From Pseudoduganella namucuonensis (GTDB taxonomy: Bacteria > Pseudomonadota > Gammaproteobacteria > Burkholderiales > Burkholderiaceae_D), in the NCBI RefSeq assembly GCF_900116645.1, contig NZ_FPBO01000034.1, forward strand, positions 37,601 through 101,600: DNA of 64,000 nucleotides, read 5' to 3'. Below the pieces are notes generated by a model that was not told the DNA's origin, did no database searches, and was given only the letters and a program-made list of their open reading frames with translations. Position numbers and translations under genes: made by a program. Below, in pieces: positions 26,387 through 34,662 of the stretch (position 1 is its first letter; each line of letters starts with the position of its first letter).

Positions 26387-27187
26387 ATGTTCAAGCGAAT
26401 CGCCGGCGCCGTGGCGCTGACCATGGCCGCGGCCGTCCCCGCGGGGGCGCAGACCGCCAAGCCGCTGAAGGTGCTCATCGTCAGCGGCGGCTGCTGCCAC
26501 AACTACGCGGCGCAGAGGGACATCCTGGAGACGGGGCTGAAGTCCAGGATAGGGGCGGAGGTCACGCACGCCTATTACGACCCGAAACCGGGCGAGCAGG
26601 CCACCCGGCCCAAGCTGCCCATCCACGGCAATCCCGGCTACGCTGACGGCTACGACGTCGTCGTCCACAACGAATGCGCCGCCGACGAGAACGACCAGGC
26701 CGTGCTGGAGGCCGTGCTGGCGCCGCACCGTCGGGGCGTCCCGGCCGTCAATCTGCACTGCGCCATGCACTCCTACCGCTCCGGCGCGTGGCAGCAGCCG
26801 GTCAAGGCCGGCGACGGCAACGCCAAATGGTTCGAATTCACGGGCATCCAGTCCAGCGGGCACGGCGCGCAGTCGCCGATCCAACTGGCGGTGGCGGGGG
26901 AGCATCCCATCGCCAAGGGTTTCGTGCCGTTCACCACGACCAGCGACGAGCTGTATAACAACCTGGCCGACTTCGGCGTGACGCCGGTGCTGACGGGCGT
27001 GCAGCCGCAGGCCGGCGATGCGGCGGACCGCGCCAAACGCTACACCGTCGCGTGGACCCACCTGTACGGGCCGCAACGCACCCGCGTGTTCGGCATGACG
27101 CTGGCGCACAACGAGTCCGTGATGGCCGATTCCCGCTACCTGGACCTGGTCGCGCGCGGCGTGCTGTGGGCCACCGGCCGGCTCTAA
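26387..27187 (+). CDS. Secreted ThuA-domain protein
   Basis: The 266-residue protein has a signal peptide (cleavage near PAGAQT) and a ThuA/trehalose-utilisation-like domain of the glutamine-amidotransferase fold, with VLIVSGGCCHNY at the start and VVVHNECAADEND and AVNLHCAMHSYR in the core. ThuA domains occur in sugar catabolism and in secreted glycan-related proteins. The exact reaction is not known. It lies upstream of a GST gene and the pectin locus, and SD AAGGAGAA precedes its ATG. Confidence 0.8.
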   Translation: MFKRIAGAVALTMAAAVPAGAQTAKPLKVLIVSGGCCHNYAAQRDILETGLKSRIGAEVTHAYYDPKPGEQATRPKLPIHGNPGYADGYDVVVHNECAADENDQAVLEAVLAPHRRGVPAVNLHCAMHSYRSGAWQQPVKAGDGNAKWFEFTGIQSSGHGAQSPIQLAVAGEHPIAKGFVPFTTTSDELYNNLADFGVTPVLTGVQPQAGDAADRAKRYTVAWTHLYGPQRTRVFGMTLAHNESVMADSRYLDLVARGVLWATGRL

Positions 27188-27288
27188 TCCCGCCGGCCAG
27201 CGCCGCCCCGGACTGTCGCCGCGTGGACATTTATCCGGGGAAATCGATGCTACCCTGACGTCATCGTCAACGACAGGGGACCATCCGC

Positions 27289-27957
27289 ATGATCGTTTTA
27301 TACCACTGCGTCGCCGCCCGTTCCTTCCGCCCCTTGTGGGCGCTGGAGGAGCTGGGCCTGCCTTACCAGCTCAACATGCTGGCCTTCCCGCCCCGCGTGG
27401 CGAGCCGCGACTACCTGCAACAAAATCCCCTGGGCACCGTGCCGCTGCTGGTCGACGGCGCGGTGCGGATGACGGAGTCCGCCGCCATCTGCCACTACCT
27501 GGGCGAAAAGCACGGGCCGTCCGACCTGGTGGTGCGGCCGGAAGAGGCGGACTTCGGCGCCTTCCTCAACTGGCTGCATTTCGGCGAGGCCACGCTGACC
27601 TTCCCGCAGACCATCGTTCTCCGCTACGAGCGCTTCGAACCCGCCGGGCGCAAGCTGCCGCAGGCGGTGGCCGACTACCGGCGCTGGTTCCTCGGCCGCC
27701 TGCGGACGCTGGAACCCATCCTGGCCGTGCGGAGCGACATGTGCGCCGGCCGTTTCACCATGGCGGACATCTCGATCGGCTACGCGCTGCTGCTGGCCGC
27801 GCACCTGGGTTTCGAGCCCGAGTTCCCGCCGGCGGTGCGCGACTACTGGCTGCGGTTGCGTGAGCGTCCCGCCTTCCTGCGCGCCCGCGCGGCCGAAACC
27901 GCGGCCGCCAACGCCCAGGGTGTCAGCCCCGTCCCGGCGCCGCTGCTGGAGCCGTAA
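27289..27957 (+). CDS. Glutathione S-transferase family protein
   Basis: The 222-residue protein has the N-terminal thioredoxin-like GST domain (LYHCVAARSFRPLWALEELGLPYQ, then ESAAICHYLG) and a helical C-terminal domain (RFTMADISIGYALLLA). The residue pair Ala-Arg-Ser near the first helix suggests a serine or related catalytic residue. The substrate is unknown. A strong hairpin with a T-tract follows the stop at once. Confidence 0.88.
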   Translation: MIVLYHCVAARSFRPLWALEELGLPYQLNMLAFPPRVASRDYLQQNPLGTVPLLVDGAVRMTESAAICHYLGEKHGPSDLVVRPEEADFGAFLNWLHFGEATLTFPQTIVLRYERFEPAGRKLPQAVADYRRWFLGRLRTLEPILAVRSDMCAGRFTMADISIGYALLLAAHLGFEPEFPPAVRDYWLRLRERPAFLRARAAETAAANAQGVSPVPAPLLEP

Positions 27958-27976
27958 ATACCCCTGGGGTATTTTT
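27957..27976 (+). terminator. Intrinsic terminator of the GST gene
   Basis: AATACCCC and GGGGTATT form an 8-bp inverted repeat around a single T, followed by a run of five T. It begins within the GST stop codon. The real loop must open a few base pairs, but the stem plus T-tract is typical. Confidence 0.65.
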
Positions 27977-27978
27977 GA

Positions 27979-28000
27979 ATCACTCACGATGTTGAGTGAT
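27979..28000. repeat. Perfect 8-bp inverted repeat before the pectate lyase gene
   Basis: ATCACTCA and TGAGTGAT are separated by six bases (CGATGT), directly between the GST terminator and the GntR-type palindrome at 28018. It may be a second regulatory site for the lyase promoter or an RNA hairpin. Confidence 0.45.
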
Positions 28001-28017
28001 CAAAATGTCATCGCCGA

Positions 28018-28031
28018 ACTAGTATATTAGT
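28018..28031. promoter_or_regulatory. Candidate GntR operator, copy 1 (before the pectate lyase)
   Basis: ACTAGTATATTAGT fits RCTAR-N4-TTAGY, an inverted repeat shared with 30367 and 34545. It lies 26 bases before the lyase ATG, where a bound repressor would block transcription. Confidence 0.6.
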
Positions 28032-28056
28032 ACCTCAAAAAATATACGGAGACAAT

Positions 28057-29703
28057 ATGCGGCAATGGCAAGGAAAAATGGCGCTCACGGGACTGGCGCT
28101 GGGCCTGTCCACCTGGGCGTCGGCGGCGACCTATTACGTGGCGACGAACGGCAGCGACGGCGGCGCGGGCACGCTGGCGTCGCCCTGGCAAACCATCGCC
28201 AAGGCCCAGGCGATGGCGGCGCCCGACGACACGGTCTACTTCCGCGGCGGGGCCTACGTCTACACGGCGGGCCTGAACGCATGTTCCAGCATGACGGCCA
28301 CCGTCAACGTGGTCACGCTGAACAAGAGCGGGCTGGCGAACAAGCCCATACGCTACTGGGCCTATCCGGGCGAAACCCCGAAGTTCGACTTTTCGCAGAT
28401 GAAGGACAACTGCCGCGTCAAGGGCTTCAATATCACGGCCAGCCACCTGCACCTCAAGGGCCTGGAAATCACCGGCGCCCCGCAGCAGCCGGGCAATCTG
28501 CTGAACAACGAGTCGTGGGGCGTGTGGGTCAACGGCAGCAACAACGTGTTCGAGCAGCTGGACACCCACCACCACATGGGGCCGGGCTTCTTCATCTCCG
28601 ACGGCAGCTACAACCTCGTGCTCAACGTCGATTCGCACCACAACTACGACCCCTACAGCAAGAGCGGCGCGGGACAGAACGCGGACGGCTTCGGCGCCCA
28701 CGTCAAGGCCAACCGCCCGGGCAACGTGTTCCGCGGCTGCCGCGCGTGGTCCAACACGGACGACGGCTTCGACACCATCAACGCAGGTTCGCCGGTCCTC
28801 ATCGAGAATTCCTGGGCCTGGCTGCACGGCTACCTGCCCGGCACCACGACCTCCCTGCCGGCCGGTAACGGCAACGGCTTCAAGATCGGCGGCTTCGGCG
28901 GCGATTACGAGCCGAACGCGCCGGTCCATGTGACGCGCAACTCGGTCGCCTTCAAGAACAAGTCCAGCGGCTTCTACGCCAACCATCATCCGGTGGCGAG
29001 CGAGTTCCACAACAACACCAGCATCGGCAACCGCTACGGCTTCAACATGCTGGGCGTGGACACCAGCGGCGCCGCCATCAACCTCGGCGTCTTGCGCAAC
29101 AACCTGGCATACACGGGGACGGTGGCCACCAACGTGGCCGGCGCCGACGTCGCCAACAACAGCTGGAACCTGCCAGTCAGCATCACCAGCGCGGATTTCC
29201 AGAGCCTGTCCTACGAGGGCTGGGACGCGCCGCGCCTGCCCGACGGCGGCCTGCCGGCGCTGCCGCACTTCCGCCTGGCCGCAGGCAGCGACCTGCTCGA
29301 CAAGGGCGTCGACGTCGGCCTGCCGTACACGGGCGCCGCGCCCGATCTGGGCGCCTTCGAGGGCAGCACGCCCGTGCCGCTGTACAAGGACGCGACGGCC
29401 AGCGTGCAGCTGGTGCAGTCGGGCCTGACCCTGAACCGCACCACCGGCAAGATGAGCGGCACGGTGTCGTTCACCAACAAGTCCAACGCGGCCTTGAGCG
29501 GCATCCTGCTGTTCCGCCTGGACGGCCTGACGGCCGGCGTCACGCTGGACAACCAGGGCGGCGTACAGGGCGGGGCGCCCACGCTGACCTTGCCGAAGTC
29601 CTCGCTCGCGCCCGGCGAGACGGTGACGGTGACCACCGTCTTTTCCAATCCGGCGAGGCTGAGCATCGCCTACACGCCCAAGCTGTTCACCGGCGCACTG
29701 TGA
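28057..29703 (+). CDS. Secreted PL9-like pectate lyase (right-handed beta-helix)
   Basis: The 548-residue protein has a signal peptide (to about ASAATYYV) and then a parallel beta-helix with the family 9 features YYVATNGSDGGAGT at the start, GQNADGFGAH carrying catalytic and calcium-binding residues, TDDGFDT and NGFKIGGFGG. The last 140 residues form a separate beta-rich region. PL9 enzymes cut de-esterified homogalacturonan or rhamnogalacturonan I by beta-elimination, giving unsaturated ends that GH105 enzymes such as the one at 34663 remove. The ribosome site is ACGGAGAC. The PEP-CTERM gene follows 11 bases after the stop. Confidence 0.85.
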   Translation: MRQWQGKMALTGLALGLSTWASAATYYVATNGSDGGAGTLASPWQTIAKAQAMAAPDDTVYFRGGAYVYTAGLNACSSMTATVNVVTLNKSGLANKPIRYWAYPGETPKFDFSQMKDNCRVKGFNITASHLHLKGLEITGAPQQPGNLLNNESWGVWVNGSNNVFEQLDTHHHMGPGFFISDGSYNLVLNVDSHHNYDPYSKSGAGQNADGFGAHVKANRPGNVFRGCRAWSNTDDGFDTINAGSPVLIENSWAWLHGYLPGTTTSLPAGNGNGFKIGGFGGDYEPNAPVHVTRNSVAFKNKSSGFYANHHPVASEFHNNTSIGNRYGFNMLGVDTSGAAINLGVLRNNLAYTGTVATNVAGADVANNSWNLPVSITSADFQSLSYEGWDAPRLPDGGLPALPHFRLAAGSDLLDKGVDVGLPYTGAAPDLGAFEGSTPVPLYKDATASVQLVQSGLTLNRTTGKMSGTVSFTNKSNAALSGILLFRLDGLTAGVTLDNQGGVQGGAPTLTLPKSSLAPGETVTVTTVFSNPARLSIAYTPKLFTGAL

Positions 29704-29714
29704 GGGGATCGAAC

Positions 29715-30314
29715 ATGAAGATATTGAAATCATCCGCGGCGCGCGCCATGCTGGCGCTGCTCGTGTCCATCGCCATGGCCTGCGGCGCCGGCCCGGCGCT
29801 GGCGGGACCCGTCTACCGCGTGTCGGTCAACACATCGACGCTGGCGGGGCAGGCCGGCTATCTGGATTTCCTGTTCCTGGGGCTGGGCGGGGCGGCACCA
29901 GCCACGGCGCGGCTGAGCAACTTCTCCGGCGATTTCGGCGCCTCCAGTTTCTCGATGGGCGACGCGGGCGGCTCGGTGGCGAGCGGCGTCACCATCGGCA
30001 ACGGCACGGGGTGGAACGAGTTCGGGCAATGGGCCAATTTCGGCGGCATGTTCGGCTTCGACGCCGAGTTCGACGTTTCGCCCGTCCCCGGCGCGGGCAG
30101 CACGCTGGCCGTGGCCTTGCTGGACGAGCGGTTCGGCTATCTGGGTTCGGCCGGCGACATCGTCACCTTCGCGCTGCAGCCTGGCGCGCCGGACACGGTG
30201 GCGGCGGACGGCGGCCTCGCGGCGGTGAACCCGGTGCCCGAGCCGTCCGCGATGCTGTTGATGGCGATAGGCGTGCTCGCCCTCGGCGGAGCGCGGCGCC
30301 GCCGGAGGGATTGA
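29715..30314 (+). CDS. PEP-CTERM sorted exported protein (NF038129-like)
   Basis: The 199-residue protein has a signal peptide (to about PALAGPVYR), a beta-rich body (VSVNTSTLAGQAGYLDFLF, then SVASGVTIGNGTGWNEF) and the C-terminal sorting signal PVPEPSAMLLMAIGVLALGG followed by RRRRRD. This Pro-Glu-Pro, hydrophobic helix and basic cluster arrangement is the exosortase-EpsH target. It would be exported and released or anchored at the surface. It is coupled to the pectate lyase gene and may help display or bind polysaccharide (inference). Confidence 0.82.
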   Translation: MKILKSSAARAMLALLVSIAMACGAGPALAGPVYRVSVNTSTLAGQAGYLDFLFLGLGGAAPATARLSNFSGDFGASSFSMGDAGGSVASGVTIGNGTGWNEFGQWANFGGMFGFDAEFDVSPVPGAGSTLAVALLDERFGYLGSAGDIVTFALQPGAPDTVAADGGLAAVNPVPEPSAMLLMAIGVLALGGARRRRRD

Positions 30315-30335
30315 ATCGCGGTCCGGTTTGAGCAG

Positions 30336-30357
30336 AAAGGCGCCTCCGGGCGCCTTT
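30336..30357 (+). terminator. Terminator after the lyase/PEP-CTERM operon
   Basis: AAAGGCGCC and GGCGCCTTT form a perfect 9-bp stem with the loop TCCG, 22 bases after the stop and ending in TTTGT. Confidence 0.7.
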
Positions 30358-30366
30358 GTCGTAAAA

Positions 30367-30380
30367 GCTAATGTGTTAGT
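30367..30380. promoter_or_regulatory. Candidate GntR operator, copy 2 (before the GntR gene)
   Basis: GCTAATGTGTTAGT fits RCTAR-N4-TTAGY and lies 37 bases before the GntR ATG, which suggests autoregulation. Confidence 0.6.
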
Positions 30381-30416
30381 ATCCTAGCCTTCACTTTAGT
30401 GCAGTTTCAGAGACAA

Positions 30417-31145
30417 ATGAGCGTCGACTCCCTCCCAGGCATCTTCCAGCTGGACCGTACGCGCAACGCGACCGTTCAGGTATTCGAGCATCTCCGAGAA
30501 TTGATCGTGACGCTGGCCATCAAGCCGGGCACCGTGCTGCCCAGGGGGCAACTGGCCGACTACTTCAACCTGTCCCTGACGCCGATACGCGAGGCGCTGG
30601 CGAGGCTGGAGGAGGAGCGCCTGGTCGACATCTATCCGCAGCACCAGACCCGCGTCGGCAGCATCGACCTGGCGTCCGCGCGGCAGGCGCACTTTTTCCG
30701 GCTGTCGGTGGAGCTGGAGATCGCCCATGTGCTGGCGGAGCGAGCCAATCCCGCGCTGGCCAAGCGGCTGCTGGACATCCTGGGCCGCCAGCGCGCCTGC
30801 CTCGACTCGGGCGACCTGGAAAATTTCACGCGGGTGGACCTCGAGTTCCACCAGACCATGTACAACGAAGTGCAGTTGCCGGCATTGTGGACCATGATGC
30901 GCAGCAGCAGCGGCAACCTGGACCGCCTGCGCCGCCTGCATCTGCCCGTGAACGGCAAGGCGCAATCCATACTCGAACAGCACACCCAGATCGCGCTATG
31001 CATCGGCGAGGGCGACGCCGTCAAGGCGCAGGCCTGCGTGCGCAGGCATTTGTCCGGCACGCTGGTGGTGCTGAACGCGCTCAAGGACAAGTATCCGGAC
31101 AACGTGCTGCCGGAGGACTACACGCCGGTGGCGTTCCCGGCCTGA
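30417..31145 (+). CDS. GntR-family regulator, FCD subfamily
   Basis: The 242-residue protein has the GntR winged helix-turn-helix (QLADYFNLSLTPIREALARLEEERLV, residues about 38-65) and a C-terminal all-helical FCD domain with metal and ligand-binding Asp/His residues such as DLEFHQTMY. FCD regulators in sugar-acid loci respond to uronates or their breakdown products. It sits between the pectate lyase operon and the GH2/GH105 pair, and the palindromes at 28018, 30367 and 34545 support a local regulon. The ATG at 30417 was preferred to an in-frame GTG at 30399. Confidence 0.9.
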   Translation: MSVDSLPGIFQLDRTRNATVQVFEHLRELIVTLAIKPGTVLPRGQLADYFNLSLTPIREALARLEEERLVDIYPQHQTRVGSIDLASARQAHFFRLSVELEIAHVLAERANPALAKRLLDILGRQRACLDSGDLENFTRVDLEFHQTMYNEVQLPALWTMMRSSSGNLDRLRRLHLPVNGKAQSILEQHTQIALCIGEGDAVKAQACVRRHLSGTLVVLNALKDKYPDNVLPEDYTPVAFPA

Positions 31146-31161
31146 CGATCGGAGGGGAACG

Positions 31162-31440
31162 ATGGGCAAGCGGCTGTTGATCGAAGGGCGGGTGCAGGGC
31201 GTCGGCTACCGCGCCTCCTTCGCCGAAGAGGCGGTGGCCCTGGGGCTCCAGGGCTGGGTGCGCAATCGCCGCGATGGTTCGGTGGAAGCCGTCGTTGACG
31301 GCGACGCGGCCGCGATCGAGGCCGTCATCGTGTGGGCCAGGCGCGGCCCGCCGGCTTCCCGCGTGTCCCATGTCACCGTCGAAGAGGCGGCCGCGCAGGC
31401 GGCCGGGGACGGGACGTTCAACATTCTGCCCACGGCGTAG
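31162..31440 (+). CDS. acyP: Acylphosphatase
   Basis: The 92-residue protein has the acylphosphatase signature EGRVQGVGYRAS with the phosphate-binding arginine, and GWVRNRRDGSVEAVVDG carrying the catalytic asparagine. It hydrolyses acyl phosphates in the cytoplasm. It starts 16 bases after the GntR stop with the ribosome site GGAGGGGA and may be co-transcribed with it, although no functional link to pectin is known. Confidence 0.92.
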   Translation: MGKRLLIEGRVQGVGYRASFAEEAVALGLQGWVRNRRDGSVEAVVDGDAAAIEAVIVWARRGPPASRVSHVTVEEAAAQAAGDGTFNILPTA

Positions 31441-31551
31441 GTACCCGCGGGACATCAGCCACACGCCGGGCGCGGCGTTCCAGCCGTACCACACGATAGG
31501 CTTCGTGCTGTTCCGAGGCGCTTCCGGCGCGCGTGCCACCAGCGCGGGAGC

Positions 31552-34518
31552 TCATGGCTTTTCGTAGAATTCAGCCTCCACGATGGACAGCACGCCCGTC
31601 GGCGTCTGGTTCGCGCCGGTGTCGGCGATTGCCTGGTTGGCCACCTCGGTCAGCTGGATCGCGTTGCTCTCGTCGGCGACGCCGTTGAGCGCGATCCGCA
31701 CGGTCCTGCCCGAGGCGCGCTTCAGCGGCAGCGTCACATAGCCCAGGCTCTTCGGCGTCTTGCCGTCGTAGACCAGCTTTTCGTCGACGTACACGCGCAG
31801 CGGGTAGCCGCGCTCGCGCCAGCCGGACAGCTTCAGCACCAACTCGCTCAGCGTCGCCTTGCGCGCCAGCCTGTACGTGATGGACGGCGCGCCTTCGCCC
31901 GGCTTGCTGGCCCACTTGGTGGTCTCGTCGTCGTCGATCGTGTTGCCCGCGTCCGCGCCGTTGCTGGCCGCTTCGACCGAGGCGACCTTCACCGGAACGC
32001 GGCTGGCCTTGAACGACGGCGTGGCCGGCGTCGGGCCGCGCGCCAGGCTGGAAGGCAGGCCGTCGCCGGGTAGCTGCGCCGACAGTCCGCCCCGCACGTC
32101 GACCGGCTTCGATTCCAGCGTCAACTCGGCGGGCGGCAGGCCCTCGGCGCGCGCGCGCACCACGATCCTGCCGGCCTGCGTCGCGCTGCGTATCAGCACG
32201 CGGTTGACGCCGCCCTCGACCGGCAGCGAGCGCGCCAGGATATGGTTGTTCGGCCCCTGCGCGATGCCGCCGCGCCACTCGGCCGGACCCTCGACATCGA
32301 AGTCCACGGTGTCGAGCGCGAGCGGATTGCGCCGTCCCTTCGCGTCCACCACCTCCACCTGCACCAGGGCCAGGTCGGCGCCGTCGGCCTGGAAGCCCTT
32401 GGGCGAGACGATGGGTGTCAGCAGCAGCCGGGCCGGCGCGCCCGCCGTCGCCAGCACCGCCTCGCACACGCGCCTGCCCCCGGCGTCGTAGCCCACCGCC
32501 TTCAACTCGCCCGGCCGCCACGCCACGCCGTCGAAGGTGAACAGGAAGCGCTCGCTCTGGCGGCCCTTGCCCAGCTTCTTGCCGTTCAGGTAGAGCTCCA
32601 CGCGCTCGGCGCTGGAGACCACGGTCACCGGCTTGACCGTGCCCGCCTCGTAATTCCAGTGGCCGAGGATGCGCGCGCGCGGCCGCTCGACGTCCACCCA
32701 GCCGTCCCACATGACCTGGTGCGCGTGGTAGCCGTCCTTCAGGATGCGCATGGCGTCCACCTCGCCGCTGCGGCGGTAGTTCTCGGCGCCGCGGTGGTGG
32801 GTGTTGCTGTCCGAGAAAATGATGTTGACGCCGCCGCTGGACACGCGCGCCCCGGTGCCGGGACGCTGCTCCCAGTAGTCGTACCAGCGCTTCACGTTCT
32901 CGATCGCGTGCGAGTCCATATTGTGGTTGTAGGCCTTCGCGCTCTGGCCCTTGTGCGGGGGGCCGTCGCCGTTGCGGTGGAAGGGCGGCGTCAGCTCGTC
33001 CCAGAACTTGCGCGCGCCCTCGTCGCGCGAGTACTCCATCGCCCACATCGGCATGCGCGCGCTCTTGTTTATGTACAGCATCTCGCCGCCGTATTCGGCC
33101 GTCTCCTGCAGCCTGGAGCTGAGCATCTCGCGGCTGCCGGCCGCGCGTCCGCCGTGCGGGTCGAACTGGTCGCGCAGCGCCTTCATCTCGCGCATGTGCT
33201 CCTCGCTGACGCCGCGGTTGCCACTCTCGTAGAACACGATGCTGGGGCTGTTGCGGTTGTAGACGATGGCGTCGCGCATGGCCTCGATGCGCTGGGTCCA
33301 GCGCCGGCCCGTCGCGTCGGCCTCGGAGTCCCCGGCCGGCATGGCCTGCATCATGCCCACGCGGTCCAGCGATTCCACGTCCTGCCTCCACGGCGTGATG
33401 TGCATCCAGCGTATCAGGTTGGCGTTGCCGGCCACGGCCAGGCCGTTGCTGTAGTCGCTCAGCCAGGCCGGCACGGACATGCCGACCGCCGGCCACTCGT
33501 TGGAGGTGCGCTGGGCGTAGCCCTTCATCTGGATCACGCGGTCGTTCAGCTTGACCATGCCGTCGCCGAACGCGGTCTTGCGGAAGCCGGTGCGGGTGGT
33601 CACGCTGTCCACGTCGGCGCCGTCCACCCTCAGCGTGGTCACCACGTCGTACAGGTAGCCGTAGCCCCAGCTCCAGAAGCGCAGGCCCTCGACGGGCGCG
33701 CTGGCCTTGACGGTGGCGGTGGCGCCGGCGGCGACGGTTTGCGGCGGCGAGGAGAAGCGCGCCACCTCCTTGCCGTCGCGGTCCCTGAGCCGCACCTCGT
33801 AGGTGAAGGTGCGCGCCTCGGGGTGCTCGTTGCGCACTTCCGATTCGGCCGCGATGGTGGCGCGCTGGCGCGGGATGTCGAAGTCGCGCGCGTACACGTA
33901 GACGCCGGTGGTGCCCAGCGTGGAATACAGGGGCAGGGTCTGGTACAGCCGGTCCGTCACGTGCAGGCGCACGTTCTTGGGCAGGCCGCCGTAGTTGGCG
34001 TTGAAGTTCCTGTCCGCCCATTGATAGCGCTGGTTGGTGGCCTTTTCGCGGTAGTCCCAGCTGTTATCGGTGCGCACAGCGATCACGTTCTCGCCGGGCG
34101 CGAGCGCGCCGGTGATGTCGAAGCCGAAGGCGTTGATGCCGTTTTCATGCAGGCCCAGTCGCTTGCCGTTGACGAACACCTCGGCCGCTTGGCGCGCGCC
34201 TTCGAACTCGATGAACACCTTCCGGCCGGCGGCCGAAGCGGGCAGGGTGAAGCGCTTGCGGTACCAGGCCACGCCGGTGGCGTGGTCCACGATGTCCTTG
34301 CTGAAGGCGTCGTCCTCGTTCCAGGCGCGAGGCAGCGTCACCGGCTTCCACGCGCTGTCGTCGAACGCCGGCTGGCCGGCCTCGGCCGGATCGGCGACCG
34401 CGAGCCTCCAGCCGGGATTGAAGTTGTACGACAGGCGCTCGGCGTGCGCCGGCAGCACCATGCCCGCCGCGACCAGCGCGAGCGCCAGCCGGGAGTTGAG
34501 GGGGAGACGCGGTTTCAT
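31552..34518 (-). CDS. Glycoside hydrolase family 2 enzyme (beta-galactosidase-like), altered catalytic motif
   Basis: The 988-residue secreted protein (signal to about PAHAERLS) has the GH2 order: jelly-roll sugar-binding domain (GVAWYRKRFTLP, EVFVNGKRLGLHENG), immunoglobulin-like domain, TIM barrel, then C-terminal beta domains, the last of them discoidin-like. The usual acid/base motif ending GNE is here YESGNR, so arginine stands where the catalytic glutamate is expected. A possible nucleophile lies in MWAMEYSRDEG. It may belong to a GH2 branch with another acid/base or be non-catalytic. In this locus, galactan or rhamnogalacturonan side chains are likely targets. It is divergent from the GH105 gene with a GntR-type palindrome between. 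Confidence 0.85.
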   Translation of the reverse strand: MKPRLPLNSRLALALVAAGMVLPAHAERLSYNFNPGWRLAVADPAEAGQPAFDDSAWKPVTLPRAWNEDDAFSKDIVDHATGVAWYRKRFTLPASAAGRKVFIEFEGARQAAEVFVNGKRLGLHENGINAFGFDITGALAPGENVIAVRTDNSWDYREKATNQRYQWADRNFNANYGGLPKNVRLHVTDRLYQTLPLYSTLGTTGVYVYARDFDIPRQRATIAAESEVRNEHPEARTFTYEVRLRDRDGKEVARFSSPPQTVAAGATATVKASAPVEGLRFWSWGYGYLYDVVTTLRVDGADVDSVTTRTGFRKTAFGDGMVKLNDRVIQMKGYAQRTSNEWPAVGMSVPAWLSDYSNGLAVAGNANLIRWMHITPWRQDVESLDRVGMMQAMPAGDSEADATGRRWTQRIEAMRDAIVYNRNSPSIVFYESGNRGVSEEHMREMKALRDQFDPHGGRAAGSREMLSSRLQETAEYGGEMLYINKSARMPMWAMEYSRDEGARKFWDELTPPFHRNGDGPPHKGQSAKAYNHNMDSHAIENVKRWYDYWEQRPGTGARVSSGGVNIIFSDSNTHHRGAENYRRSGEVDAMRILKDGYHAHQVMWDGWVDVERPRARILGHWNYEAGTVKPVTVVSSAERVELYLNGKKLGKGRQSERFLFTFDGVAWRPGELKAVGYDAGGRRVCEAVLATAGAPARLLLTPIVSPKGFQADGADLALVQVEVVDAKGRRNPLALDTVDFDVEGPAEWRGGIAQGPNNHILARSLPVEGGVNRVLIRSATQAGRIVVRARAEGLPPAELTLESKPVDVRGGLSAQLPGDGLPSSLARGPTPATPSFKASRVPVKVASVEAASNGADAGNTIDDDETTKWASKPGEGAPSITYRLARKATLSELVLKLSGWRERGYPLRVYVDEKLVYDGKTPKSLGYVTLPLKRASGRTVRIALNGVADESNAIQLTEVANQAIADTGANQTPTGVLSIVEAEFYEKP

Positions 34519-34544
34519 CGGGTTCGGTTCCAGGTTAATGCTGA

Positions 34545-34558
34545 GCTAAAATATTAGC
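34545..34558. promoter_or_regulatory. Candidate GntR operator, copy 3 (between GH2 and GH105)
   Basis: GCTAAAATATTAGC has perfect arms GCTAA/TTAGC around four bases. It lies 27 bases before the leftward GH2 start and 105 before the rightward GH105 start, so one site could control both. Confidence 0.62.
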
Positions 34559-34662
34559 ATGTCAAATCGCCCGGATGCGGACGCCGCCGCTCAGAGGCAT
34601 GACTATTTGCCCCCGGCGCTTCGTGCTAGCATCGAGGACCTCAATCATGGAGAGCAGAGCTG

